Position numbers and translations under genes: made by a program | Notes under the pieces: model-generated | What the model was told of the DNA's origin: nothing | Database searches by the model: none | The model's input: only the letters and a program-made list of their open reading frames with translations | Shown: piece by piece, positions 1-6,711 of the stretch | How the letters are laid out: each line of letters starts with the position of its first letter | Position numbering within the stretch: position 1 is the first letter of the stretch | Origin: Chloroflexota bacterium | GTDB taxonomy: Bacteria; Chloroflexota; Anaerolineae; B4-G1 | Assembly (NCBI GenBank): GCA_011046405.1 | Contig: DSAR01000334.1 | Span: 1 to 9,815, forward strand | DNA length: 9,815 nucleotides | Direction: 5' to 3'

Positions 1-112
1 GCGAATCAGCGAATCAGCGAATCAGCGAATCAGCGAATCAGCGAGTCAGCGAGTCAGCGAGTCGGCGAGTCAGCGAGTCAGCGAGTCGGCGAGTCAGCGA
101 GTGGGCGAGTGA
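1..112. repeat. 8-bp tandem repeat array, 14 units, upstream of kinase gene
   Basis: Fourteen consecutive 8-bp units fill this stretch: five GCGAATCA, then GCGAGTCA twice, GCGAGTCG, GCGAGTCA twice, GCGAGTCG, GCGAGTCA, GCGAGTGG and GCGAGTGA. The left block is homogeneous and the gene-proximal block is more diverged, so copies may be added at the distal end. The array touches the window edge and probably continues outside it. It ends 26 bp before the kinase start codon, so length changes would alter the promoter-to-start distance or the 5' leader. No promoter is visible inside the window for the kinase. Confidence 0.95.
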
Positions 113-125
113 ATGGGTGGATGGC

Positions 126-131
126 AAGGAG
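126..131 (+). promoter_or_regulatory. Ribosome binding site of the kinase gene
   Basis: AAGGAG lies 7 nt before the ATG at 139. This supports that ATG as the true start. Confidence 0.75.
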
Positions 132-138
132 ATGAAGC

Positions 139-1794
139 ATGACACTTAGTGCTGGAGAAATGATTGGCGAGCGTTACCGCATCGTCCGGCTGTTGGGACA
201 GGGCGGTATGGGGGCCGTGTACCGGGCCTGGGACGTCCGGCTCGAACGCCCGGTCGCTCTCAAGGAAATGATTCCCCAAGCTGGCCTCGCGCCCGACATG
301 CTGGAACAATTGCGACAGCAGTTCCAGCAGGAGGCCCAAATCCTGGCCTCGCTCAACCACCCCGGACTGGTCCGGGTGACCGATCACTTCTCCTGGCACC
401 AGAACGCCTACCTGGTGATGGATTTCGTCGAGGGTGAGAGCCTGGCCGATCGTATCGACCGGGAAGGCGCCCAGCCAGAGGATCAGGTGCTGGACTGGGC
501 CAAGCAACTCCTGGACGCCCTGGGCTATTGTCACCAACACGGCGTGTTCCATCGCGACATCAAACCTCACAACATCATCATCACGCCCGAGGGCCGGACC
601 CACCTGGTCGATTTCGGCCTGGTCAAACTGTGGAATCCCGATGACCCGCAGACCAGAACGGTGATGCGTGGCGCCGGTACCCCCGAATACGCGCCGCCCG
701 AACAGTACGACGTGGGTATCAGCTATACCGACCGCCGGTCCGACATTTACAGCCTGGGCGCGACCCTCTACCACGCCCTCACCGGGCAGAGCCCACCCAC
801 GGCGACCAAACGCATGGCCAGCCCCACGTCCTTCCTGCCGCCCCGACGCTTCAACGCCGAGGTCAGCCCGGCGATAGAAGCCGCTATCCTCAAAGCCCTG
901 GAAATCTCGATGGAGGATCGTTTCGACGACACCGGCGAAATGGCCCGCGCGCTGGGGATGGGTGCCCCCATCATAAGTGCGCCTCGATCGACCTCGCCAG
1001 TGATAACCCCGCGCGCTCCCGTCGATGCGCCCCCAAAGCCAAAGAAAAAGGGGGTCTGGCTGGGAATCGGAGGGGCAGGACTGGCAGCCATCTGCTTGGT
1101 TGCCACAGGGATCGCGGCGCTGATCGGCCTGTACGTACTGGGAGAGGGAGGAGAGGGAGGCGACGGGCCTACGTCCATCCCGCCCACCCCGCTGGCCCAG
1201 GCCACGAGCACGCCCAACGTCCAGGACGAACACTTCATCTTCCAGGACGATTTCGAGGACGAAATCACCGGCTGGGAAGTGGGCGCGTACGAATCCGGGA
1301 GCGTGGCTTACAAAAATGGCGCTTACGCCGTCATCTCCGAAAAAGATGGGGCCACGATGTGGGGAGTCGCCAACCGCACCTTCGACGACATCGTCGTGGA
1401 CGTGGACGCTACCCAGGTCGCCGCCGGACCCGACAGCAACAACGATTTCGGCATCGTGTGCCGCGAGCAGGGCAACGGTAGCGGGTACTACCTGCTCATT
1501 TCAGGCGATGGTTACGCCGCCATCGCCAAAGCGAGCGGTGGACAATTCGAGTGGCTGAGAGAATGGCAAGAAACGAGCGCCATCCGACAGGGCAACGCCA
1601 CAAACCGGCTGCGGGCCGTATGCGATGGGCCAACGCTGACGCTGTTCGTCAATGGGCAGCAGGTCGCTACAGCCCGAGACAGCTCGTTCGCACGGGGCGA
1701 CCTGGCCTTCACCGCCACCACGTACGAGGACGCGCCGACAGAAATACATTTCGACAATCTCAAGGTGCGCGCTGCCTCAACCCTCGACGATTAG
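139..1794 (+). CDS. Membrane Ser/Thr protein kinase with extracellular lectin-like sensor domain
   Basis: The 551-aa protein is a Hanks-type Ser/Thr kinase that would phosphorylate cytoplasmic targets in response to an outside signal. Visible kinase landmarks are the glycine loop GQGGMGAVY (20-28), the ATP lysine K42 in VALKEM, the alpha-C Glu probably E65, the catalytic loop HRDIKPHN (138-145), DFG (158-160) and an APE-like APPE (185-188). All key residues are present, so it should be active. A Pro-rich juxtamembrane stretch (280-304) precedes one hydrophobic segment (about 306-334), then a Gly/Thr/Pro linker and a C-terminal domain (about 366-545) of beta-rich, LamG/DUF1080-like pattern (FQDDFED..GWEV, LRAVCDGPTLTLFVNG, HFDNLKV). 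The topology implies kinase inside and ligand-binding domain outside. Such kinases in Actinobacteria carry PASTA repeats at this place; here a concanavalin-like fold is more likely. The domain ligand is unknown. Start choice rests on the RBS at 126-131. Confidence 0.93.
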   Translation: MTLSAGEMIGERYRIVRLLGQGGMGAVYRAWDVRLERPVALKEMIPQAGLAPDMLEQLRQQFQQEAQILASLNHPGLVRVTDHFSWHQNAYLVMDFVEGESLADRIDREGAQPEDQVLDWAKQLLDALGYCHQHGVFHRDIKPHNIIITPEGRTHLVDFGLVKLWNPDDPQTRTVMRGAGTPEYAPPEQYDVGISYTDRRSDIYSLGATLYHALTGQSPPTATKRMASPTSFLPPRRFNAEVSPAIEAAILKALEISMEDRFDDTGEMARALGMGAPIISAPRSTSPVITPRAPVDAPPKPKKKGVWLGIGGAGLAAICLVATGIAALIGLYVLGEGGEGGDGPTSIPPTPLAQATSTPNVQDEHFIFQDDFEDEITGWEVGAYESGSVAYKNGAYAVISEKDGATMWGVANRTFDDIVVDVDATQVAAGPDSNNDFGIVCREQGNGSGYYLLISGDGYAAIAKASGGQFEWLREWQETSAIRQGNATNRLRAVCDGPTLTLFVNGQQVATARDSSFARGDLAFTATTYEDAPTEIHFDNLKVRAASTLDD

Positions 1795-1832
1795 GGCCTT
1801 ACAGGACAGGGTCACGATCGACAACGTTTTGT

Positions 1833-1942
1833 GTATCTTCTCAATAAGTTGGGGAGCTGTGGCCGGTCTCCCGACCGAGCCACAGCGGGCACGGTCAGGA
1901 GACCGGCCCGAGCAAGTTTGCCCCGGTTTATTGAGATGATAC
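1833..1942 (+). mobile_element. MITE-like palindromic element, copy 1
   Basis: A 110-bp non-coding element matches the segment at 6787-6896 on the opposite strand with one base difference (A versus G at 1914). Its ends are 15-bp terminal inverted repeats with one mismatch (GTATCTTCTCAATAA at 1833-1847 against the complement of 1928-1942). It is flanked by the direct repeat GTTTTGT (1826-1832 and 1943-1949), as expected of a target-site duplication; ACGTTTTGT repeats over 9 bp if part of the right end is counted. Inside are two head-to-head hairpins, 1856-1886 and 1886-1910, each with a CGGTC/GACCG upper stem, a 4-nt loop and one bulged A. It encodes no transposase, so it would need one in trans. 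It sits 38 bp after the kinase stop and 68 bp before the hydrolase start. Confidence 0.88.
1856..1910 (+). repeat. Two REP-like hairpins inside MITE copy 1
   Basis: Hairpin one pairs GCTGTGGC (1856-1863) with GCCACAGC (1879-1886) and CGGTC (1864-1868) with GACCG (1873-1877); A1878 is bulged and the loop is TCCC. Hairpin two pairs CGGGC (1886-1890) with GCCCG (1906-1910) and CGGTC (1892-1896) with GACCG (1901-1905); A1891 is bulged and the loop is AGGA. C1886 can be used by only one of them. The two are mirror images, the arrangement of a REP doublet (BIME). GGAG precedes hairpin one at 1853-1856. They could also stop transcription from the kinase gene, although no T-tract follows. Confidence 0.8.
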
Positions 1943-2000
1943 GTTTTGTCGATATGGCGCGACGCCTGGGTGACGCCATGCCATCGTTTCGCCGCCATTC

Positions 2001-2005
2001 AGGAG
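2001..2005 (+). promoter_or_regulatory. Ribosome binding site of the alpha/beta hydrolase gene
   Basis: AGGAG stands 5 nt before the ATG at 2011. It selects that start over the in-frame upstream starts (GTG 1831, ATG 1936, 1954, 1978), of which the first two overlap or touch the MITE and none has a clear RBS. Confidence 0.65.
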
Positions 2006-2010
2006 ATGTG

Positions 2011-2913
2011 ATGGCTTCCGCAAAACCGCCTCTTTTGAATTTGATCGTGAATGAACCGCGATCCCTGGATGACGGGGCCCGGTCGACCGCTCCAGGAACA
2101 TTCGTCGAACTTGGGGCTGGCGTGACACACTACGAAATCGCCGGCCCTCCCGAAGCGCCCACCGTCGTCCTCGTCCACGGCCTCTTGATCCCTTATTACG
2201 TCTGGGATCCAACCTTTGCGGCGCTGCTAGAGGCCGGGTTCCGCGTGCTGCGTTACGATCTCTACGGCAGGGGTTATTCTGACAGACCCAACGTGGCCTA
2301 CGACCTGGCCTTATTCGACCGTCAATTAGTCGACCTGCTATCGGCGCTGGACATCGACCGGCCGGTCGACCTGGCAGGCCTTTCGATGGGCGGCCCGATT
2401 GCCATCACGTTTAGCGCCCAGCGCCCCGATCAAGTGCGCAAATTATGCCTGATCGACCCAGCAGGCTTTCCTCTCCCCAAGCCACTGCTGGCGAAACTCA
2501 TCCAACTGCCCATCGTAGGCGAAATCGTGATCGGTTTATTCGGTGAAAAATTTCTCACTGCCAAACGCTCCGATGACTTTTCACTGCATGAACGCCTCAC
2601 ACACCACGAGCGCTTCATCCAGCAAATGCGATACCGGGGGTTCAAACGCGCCATCCTGTCCACCCTCCGGCACGATGCGCTGAGTGATCTATCAGAAATC
2701 TACCAACGAGTGGGAAAACAAAAAACCCCCGTCCTCCTCATCTGGGGACGCGAGGACAGGGTCATTCCATTCGAGAACCATCGAAAAGTTATGGGCGCCA
2801 TTCCCCACGCTGAGTTCCACCCCATTGAGGATGCAGGGCACACCCCGCACTACGAAAAACCGACACCGGTCAACCACCTGATCGTCGAATTCCTGCAAAA
2901 ATCGTCACGATGA
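2011..2913 (+). CDS. Alpha/beta-fold hydrolase
   Basis: With the ATG at 2011 the protein has 300 residues, normal for a single-domain alpha/beta hydrolase. The nucleophile elbow is GLSMG with S125 (123-127), the oxyanion HG is H56-G57 in LVHGLL, the acid is likely D249 in GREDRVIP and the catalytic histidine H277 in AGHTPHYEKP. The RYDLYGRGYSDRP segment (81-93) is typical of the epoxide hydrolase/haloperoxidase/meta-cleavage hydrolase group. Residues 155-225 form the helical lid that would set specificity. There is no signal peptide, so it should be cytoplasmic. The substrate cannot be read from the sequence; esterase, lipase-like or C-C hydrolase are all possible. The frame stays open upstream through the MITE, so automated calls may start too early (360 aa). 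The stop overlaps the next gene by 4 nt. Confidence 0.92.
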   Translation: MASAKPPLLNLIVNEPRSLDDGARSTAPGTFVELGAGVTHYEIAGPPEAPTVVLVHGLLIPYYVWDPTFAALLEAGFRVLRYDLYGRGYSDRPNVAYDLALFDRQLVDLLSALDIDRPVDLAGLSMGGPIAITFSAQRPDQVRKLCLIDPAGFPLPKPLLAKLIQLPIVGEIVIGLFGEKFLTAKRSDDFSLHERLTHHERFIQQMRYRGFKRAILSTLRHDALSDLSEIYQRVGKQKTPVLLIWGREDRVIPFENHRKVMGAIPHAEFHPIEDAGHTPHYEKPTPVNHLIVEFLQKSSR

Positions 2914-3395
2914 ATGATCTATCGCGTCTGACAACTGAAGAGAACCGCTCCCTTATCCTGGCGGCAAGCGGCGCCCTCGTCGTATTGATCGTTCTGGCCT
3001 GGGGCCTCGGCTGGGTCTCGCACACCCTGATCGAGCAAGGCCGACAGATCGTCACACCGACGCGCTCGGCGCTCCCGCCAATCCCGCTGCCGGCGCGCCC
3101 GGTGACCGAACCCACCGACCCGACGCTTCAGGTACAGCCAATACCAGCCACCACGCCGACGAAGCCGACGCTATCTCCCACGTCGATACCTCAAAACGAG
3201 ATCACCATCCAATCAGGGGAAGGGCTGTACCAAATCTGCCGACGCCATTGCGCGGGACGATGGCCGCCGGACGATGCCGCCCTGACCGCCTACGCCGAAG
3301 AAGTCGCCCGTCTGAACCAACTACCCTGGCCCAACCCACTTCTTTATCCCGGACAACGCCTGGAAATGCCGCCCTGTCCACGACGATATCCTTAG
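2910..3395 (+). CDS. Membrane-anchored LysM-domain protein
   Basis: The 161-aa protein has a short cytoplasmic N-terminus, one hydrophobic segment (about 15-37), a Pro/Thr-rich linker (50-95) and a C-terminal LysM-type domain (about 97-154: ITIQSGEGLYQIC, then VARLNQLPWPNPLLYPGQRLEMP). LysM domains bind N-acetylglucosamine-containing polymers such as peptidoglycan, so this is probably a wall-binding anchor facing outwards. Cysteines C110, C114 and C156 could form disulfides. The domain is longer than the usual 45-50 residues, with an insert after CRRHC. The ATG overlaps the hydrolase stop in an ATGA junction and no clear RBS precedes it, so translation is probably coupled to the hydrolase. 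No catalytic domain is present. Confidence 0.85.
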   Translation: MNDLSRLTTEENRSLILAASGALVVLIVLAWGLGWVSHTLIEQGRQIVTPTRSALPPIPLPARPVTEPTDPTLQVQPIPATTPTKPTLSPTSIPQNEITIQSGEGLYQICRRHCAGRWPPDDAALTAYAEEVARLNQLPWPNPLLYPGQRLEMPPCPRRYP

Positions 3396-3426
3396 CCAGT
3401 CTCGTTCATCCACACCGCTTTTGCTC

Positions 3427-3475
3427 CCGGGCCACATCTTCCAGGTGGTCAGAGACGAACCGGGCTTTCTGATTT
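3427..3475 (+). terminator. Possible terminator region of the hydrolase-LysM operon
   Basis: CCCGG and CCGGG can close a loop that holds a CCAC/GTGG hairpin (roughly 3428-3464), followed by CTTTCTGATTTTT. The stem is short and interrupted, so this is a weak candidate. A better paired but T-poor hairpin follows at 3482-3499. Confidence 0.3.
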
Positions 3476-3481
3476 TTATGA

Positions 3482-3499
3482 AGGCCCATAGATGGGCTT
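3482..3499. repeat. Small hairpin in convergent intergenic region
   Basis: GCCCAT (3484-3489) and ATGGGC (3492-3497) form a near-perfect inverted repeat, extended by a G-T and an A-T pair. The 2-nt centre must open further in RNA. It lies 87 bp after the LysM stop and could help to end transcription from either side. Confidence 0.4.
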
Positions 3500-3683
3500 A
3501 TCTCTCAAGAGCAACCCTTGTACACGGCACGACGAAGAAATTTCCCGATTGAAAGATTTTGGCTTCTTCCGGAACCTGGGCCAACACAAACGTTTCACGG
3601 GACCTGATCAGAGGGAGCACTTGCTGATTATAGGGGCCTAACCTGGCAGAGCCAGAGCCAATAAAGGAGCCTTTGGCCACCAA
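3498..3683 (-). pseudogene. Unrecognised short open frame, possible gene remnant
   Basis: A 61-codon frame starting at TTG reads through residues such as GSGSARLGPYNQQVLPLIRS and VLAQVPEEAKIFQSGNFFVV. It has no RBS and an in-frame TAG a few codons upstream. The composition looks protein-like, but I recognise no family. It could be the tail of a decayed gene or chance. It overlaps the structured element at 3635-3721. Confidence 0.15.
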
Positions 3684-3721
3684 ATTCTTGCTCGCTGTGC
3701 AAGAATCCTATCGGTTAGGCC
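3635..3721. other. Branched inverted-repeat element with attC-like core boxes
   Basis: GGCCTAACC (3635-3643) and GGTTAGGCC (3713-3721) pair perfectly over 9 bp. Between them are a CTGGC-AGA-GCCAG hairpin (3643-3655), a weaker GCCAA/TTGGC hairpin (3657-3677) and a perfect ATTCTTGC/GCAAGAAT hairpin with a 7-nt loop (3684-3706). GCCTAAC (3636-3642) fits the attC R'' consensus RYYYAAC, and GTTAGGC (3714-3720) fits the R' consensus GTTRRRY. The spacing gives an 85-bp site, within the attC range. However, the inner arms do not pair as L''/L' boxes should. It may instead be a structured RNA or a transposon relic. Confidence 0.45.
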
Positions 3722-3741
3722 TTATCCGCATCACAATTCAG

Positions 3742-3775
3742 CCAGTTCCGCCGGACCGTGGTCCGGCGGAACTGG
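3742..3775. terminator. Perfect 16-bp inverted repeat between convergent genes
   Basis: CCAGTTCCGCCGGACC (3742-3757) is followed, after GT, by its exact complement (3760-3775). It begins 39 nt beyond the stop of the C13 peptidase gene on the minus strand and also lies downstream of the plus-strand LysM gene. The stem would be very stable in RNA from either strand. No T-tract follows on either side, so it is not a classical intrinsic terminator. It could block 3' exonucleases or be a repeat element. Confidence 0.5.
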
Positions 3776-3814
3776 TGCATAACATACGGTTGAAGCCGCA
3801 TACTACTGCTCTCC

Positions 3815-6637
3815 TCAATGCTTCAGAACGAGCGGCAGGTAGACGTAACGCTTTTCACCAATCGATAGCGGCCGGCCCATCATCCCATCATCGTCCATCG
3901 CATAGATCACAACGCGGTCCGATCCCAGTTGAAGGGTGGAAAAGCCGTCATACTCGCCGCTGTATAGATTGCCACCTTGATGCGTGAGCGTGACGAAGAA
4001 TGCGCTTTCCAAGACCAGTTCACCCACCCCATCGCCAGATAGGGCCGGGGGCTCATACTCCGGTGGATAGACCACTGCCCACACCTGGGCCGCCCCGCCG
4101 TCGTCCCGCACCTCGGCGGTGATCACGCCCTGGCCCGCCACGATGTCGTCGAGTCCGGCACTGACGATGTAAGGCGGCCATTTCAACGCGCCCAACGTCT
4201 CAACAGAGATGAAGTCCCGTCCGGCGGCTGTCTCGCCATCGCCCGTTTCGTTGGGCCAGCCATCGCCATCGTCATCCAGCCAGGGGGTCTGGGCCGGTTG
4301 CGCGATCTCCACGGCCGAAGCGGCCTGCTGGAAACCGGTGTACAGGTTCATGCCCTGGTTGATGGCCGTGACGAAATGATCGGAGAAGAGCACGCCATCT
4401 TTGGTGGCCCAGGCCGGTTGCTGCGCGCCGGTGGAGGCGATGACCACCCGCCCCTCGGCGCTGAGGGTCTCTTGCAGGTCGATGAAACTCCCGGATTGAC
4501 AGGCTTCAACGATCACGTTAACCTGGACGCCCGGGACGCTTGCTTCCAGGTCAGTCAGCCAGGCATCGAGGTCTGACGGAGAAACAGTCGCCAATTCATC
4601 ACTCAGCGTACCATCCAGGTAGAAGGTATCGTAACCGCCGTGATCAACCATGTAGAGCGTGAACGAGCTATTCGGTTGAGAGGCCAAGCGATCGGCGGCC
4701 CATTCGCTAATGGCCCAAAACAGATTGGCGTGCGTGGATCGAGCATCTGCGTCGAGATGCGCGTCTGGGGTCAAGTAATAGATGTCCTCGTCATCGTAAC
4801 CCTGATTTTTGAACATCTGGTAGGCCGCGTCGGCGGCGTGGTAGATGTTCGATTGGAGCGGGTCGTCGTCGTACAACTTCCCGGCGACCAGGACGAGCGC
4901 GCCGGGCGCCGCCTGCTGTGGCAGGATGCGGACGGACAGGTTGTAGGCCATAGCGGTCCCTGGCGTGGACGGGTCCTGTTGCAGGCGCAGGTAGAAACGG
5001 CCGGTCTCGGTCGCCGTGAAGGGAAGGCGCGCGTCGAGCGTATAGGTGTAAGCCTGCGATGTTACAGGCGCCCCGGGAGGACAGGCATCGTAAACCGCCA
5101 ACGAGACGTCGGCGTCGGAACCGGGCGGCGTCAGCGCCTCGACGAAGTAGGCGGCGCCGGCGGTCCCATCGAAGTAGACCCAATCGACGTCGGCGTTACT
5201 GTGAAAAGTACGCGCCTGGGATACGCCATCGACCGAGATCGCCTTCGCCTGGCTGCACGTGTCATCCGGCTCGTACTCGTCGCCGATGATGTCGATGACG
5301 TAGGTAGCCTCGACAGAGTTGGCCACGTTACTGACGGTCACCTTGATCTGCTTGACGCCGATCGTATTCCAGGAAAAGGTGACCGAGTCCTGGGTGCCAC
5401 TGTCGGGATGCGTCACTTGCGACTGATCGCTCGCCTGCCACACGTAATCGATCGGTTCCGTGGCATTGGATGGGCTGGCGTTGGCGGTGAAGGTGTAGCT
5501 CTGTCCCAGGTAACCGACGCCCTGGATATCCTCGTTCCCGGTGATGTTCACGCCGCTCAAGGGGGTGCCCATGTTGAACTCATCCACATTCGAGACGAGC
5601 GACTTGCACGCGCCGCCGACATAGCCATACGCGACAGCCACGTATTCGTAAGTGGCCCCGGCTTGCAATCCGGTCAGGTTGACCTGGTGAGAGGTCCCCC
5701 AGGGGCGTATAGCGCTGTATTGCCAGGATCCGGCCCCTTTCACGCGGTACAGGAGCTGGCCGTAAGCGTTGACGGAGGTGTTCCAAGAAACGACGGCGCT
5801 GTTGCTCACCTGATCGACCGTGCGGGAGAGGTTTTGAATGACGCCGCTGGGCGCCGGCAGCGGCTGGCTGGCGTCGATCAGGTTTTCGGTACGCGCCACG
5901 GCCACGAGAGAAGTGGTATCCCAATGGATCTTGTGCGAGGCCCCACCCAGGGCGTCAGCGTAGGAAAAGACGGCGATCTTATTGCTCAGCGCTGTAGCGG
6001 TCACCTCAAGCGGTCCAAAGCCGCCGGTGTATTTTTTGGGTTCGCCCCATACCATCGTTGAAGGCCAGCTGTGAACAGCCGGATCGACTGCCGAATCGGG
6101 GTGCCACCCCGTCTGCTCAATGCCAACCCGCAAAGCGTTCAAGCTGTCGCTTGCCTCTTCCTGGCGGGAGTAAGCATACATCTGGAATTTGTAACTCCGG
6201 CAAGGAGTCACCCCCGGCACCGCTTGATAAAGGCCAGCTACCATTCGAGTCGATGCGCTATAGTCAAACGGCCACATCTCGACCGATTCCGGATTGGATT
6301 GACGATAGGTTGCATTGGCCTGTGCGTCGATAATCGCCGTGCCGTTCACGAACCAAAGTCGCCAATCCTGGGGATCGTCATAGGTATTGCCCGCCGGCAG
6401 CCACACACCGGTCGGATATGCCGCCTGGTAGCGTTTATTGAACTCGTACCATATCCCATTATCGAAGTTAGGGTTGTGTAACAGGGACTGCGTCAGGGCA
6501 GTCGTCTTGTCTTTTTTGATGGGCGGTTCATCTTGCCCGGCATACGATTCCATAGAGAAAACAAGCGGTGCGAGCACGAGCAAAACGAGGAATGCAAACA
6601 GTCCTTTTTTCCAGAGACGTAAAAACAACTTACTCAT
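3815..6637 (-). CDS. Secreted multidomain C13 (legumain-like, clan CD) cysteine peptidase
   Basis: The 940-aa protein starts with a signal peptide (positive LWKK, hydrophobic core, cut near 34). Next come an N-terminal beta-rich, carbohydrate-binding-like region (about 54-251), a fibronectin III-like domain (about 263-356), a PKD/Ig-like domain (about 361-451), a PPC-like domain opening with YEPDDTCSQA (about 453-573), and the peptidase domain (about 579-776). The clan-CD dyad is visible as His666 in MVDHGG and Cys713 in VEACQSGS. An Asp-rich DDDGDGWPNETGDG loop (788-801) looks like a calcium site. The C-terminus is beta-rich and ends YVYLPLVLKH, a tail I associate from memory with Chloroflexota secreted proteins. 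The role is probably extracellular or surface proteolysis with Asn or Asp specificity unproven. The start at 6637 is chosen over an upstream in-frame ATG (6694) because it follows a good RBS and begins the signal peptide. Confidence 0.88.
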   Translation of the reverse strand: MSKLFLRLWKKGLFAFLVLLVLAPLVFSMESYAGQDEPPIKKDKTTALTQSLLHNPNFDNGIWYEFNKRYQAAYPTGVWLPAGNTYDDPQDWRLWFVNGTAIIDAQANATYRQSNPESVEMWPFDYSASTRMVAGLYQAVPGVTPCRSYKFQMYAYSRQEEASDSLNALRVGIEQTGWHPDSAVDPAVHSWPSTMVWGEPKKYTGGFGPLEVTATALSNKIAVFSYADALGGASHKIHWDTTSLVAVARTENLIDASQPLPAPSGVIQNLSRTVDQVSNSAVVSWNTSVNAYGQLLYRVKGAGSWQYSAIRPWGTSHQVNLTGLQAGATYEYVAVAYGYVGGACKSLVSNVDEFNMGTPLSGVNITGNEDIQGVGYLGQSYTFTANASPSNATEPIDYVWQASDQSQVTHPDSGTQDSVTFSWNTIGVKQIKVTVSNVANSVEATYVIDIIGDEYEPDDTCSQAKAISVDGVSQARTFHSNADVDWVYFDGTAGAAYFVEALTPPGSDADVSLAVYDACPPGAPVTSQAYTYTLDARLPFTATETGRFYLRLQQDPSTPGTAMAYNLSVRILPQQAAPGALVLVAGKLYDDDPLQSNIYHAADAAYQMFKNQGYDDEDIYYLTPDAHLDADARSTHANLFWAISEWAADRLASQPNSSFTLYMVDHGGYDTFYLDGTLSDELATVSPSDLDAWLTDLEASVPGVQVNVIVEACQSGSFIDLQETLSAEGRVVIASTGAQQPAWATKDGVLFSDHFVTAINQGMNLYTGFQQAASAVEIAQPAQTPWLDDDGDGWPNETGDGETAAGRDFISVETLGALKWPPYIVSAGLDDIVAGQGVITAEVRDDGGAAQVWAVVYPPEYEPPALSGDGVGELVLESAFFVTLTHQGGNLYSGEYDGFSTLQLGSDRVVIYAMDDDGMMGRPLSIGEKRYVYLPLVLKH

Positions 6638-6646
6638 GTCAACTGA

Positions 6647-6653
6647 CTCCTTT
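6647..6653 (-). promoter_or_regulatory. Ribosome binding site of the C13 peptidase gene
   Basis: On the minus strand AAAGGAG stands 9 nt before the ATG at 6637. It fixes the start at the signal peptide methionine. Confidence 0.75.
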
Positions 6654-6711
6654 GTGATAACTGGGGGAGACCATCTCGAACAAGGATCCTGCACGTTATC
6701 TCGACAAAATA

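Larger units (their letters stand above)
3396..3814. other. Convergent intergenic region without a convincing gene
   Basis: About 420 bp separate the ends of the LysM gene (+) and the C13 peptidase gene (-). No frame with an RBS is present. The stretch is by eye less GC-rich than the coding DNA and dense in inverted repeats, listed separately: 3427-3475, 3482-3499, 3635-3721 and 3742-3775. Such a pattern fits transcription ends plus remnants of inserted DNA. Confidence 0.7.

Noticed and set aside
1..112. CRISPR array
   Set aside because: Units are contiguous 8-mers with no spacers and no cas genes are nearby.
94..1233. Minus-strand frame of 379 codons opposite the kinase
   Set aside because: The plus-strand kinase has all Hanks motifs and an RBS; the antisense frame has low-complexity content and no motif.
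1931..1958. Outward promoter at the MITE right end (TTGAGA with TATGGC)
   Set aside because: The -10 box is poor at a 16-bp spacer, and copy 2 does not recreate a better one in its own flank.
3635..3721. tRNA gene suggested by the cloverleaf-like arrangement of stems
   Set aside because: The closing stem is 9 bp, there is no TTCRA-type T-loop, the arm sizes do not match tRNA, and the first inner loop has only 3 nt.
4640..6061. Long plus-strand open frame (473 codons) antisense to the C13 peptidase gene
   Set aside because: It has no RBS or recognisable domains, and the opposite strand encodes a clear signal peptide, known domains and catalytic residues. It is a shadow of GC-rich coding DNA.
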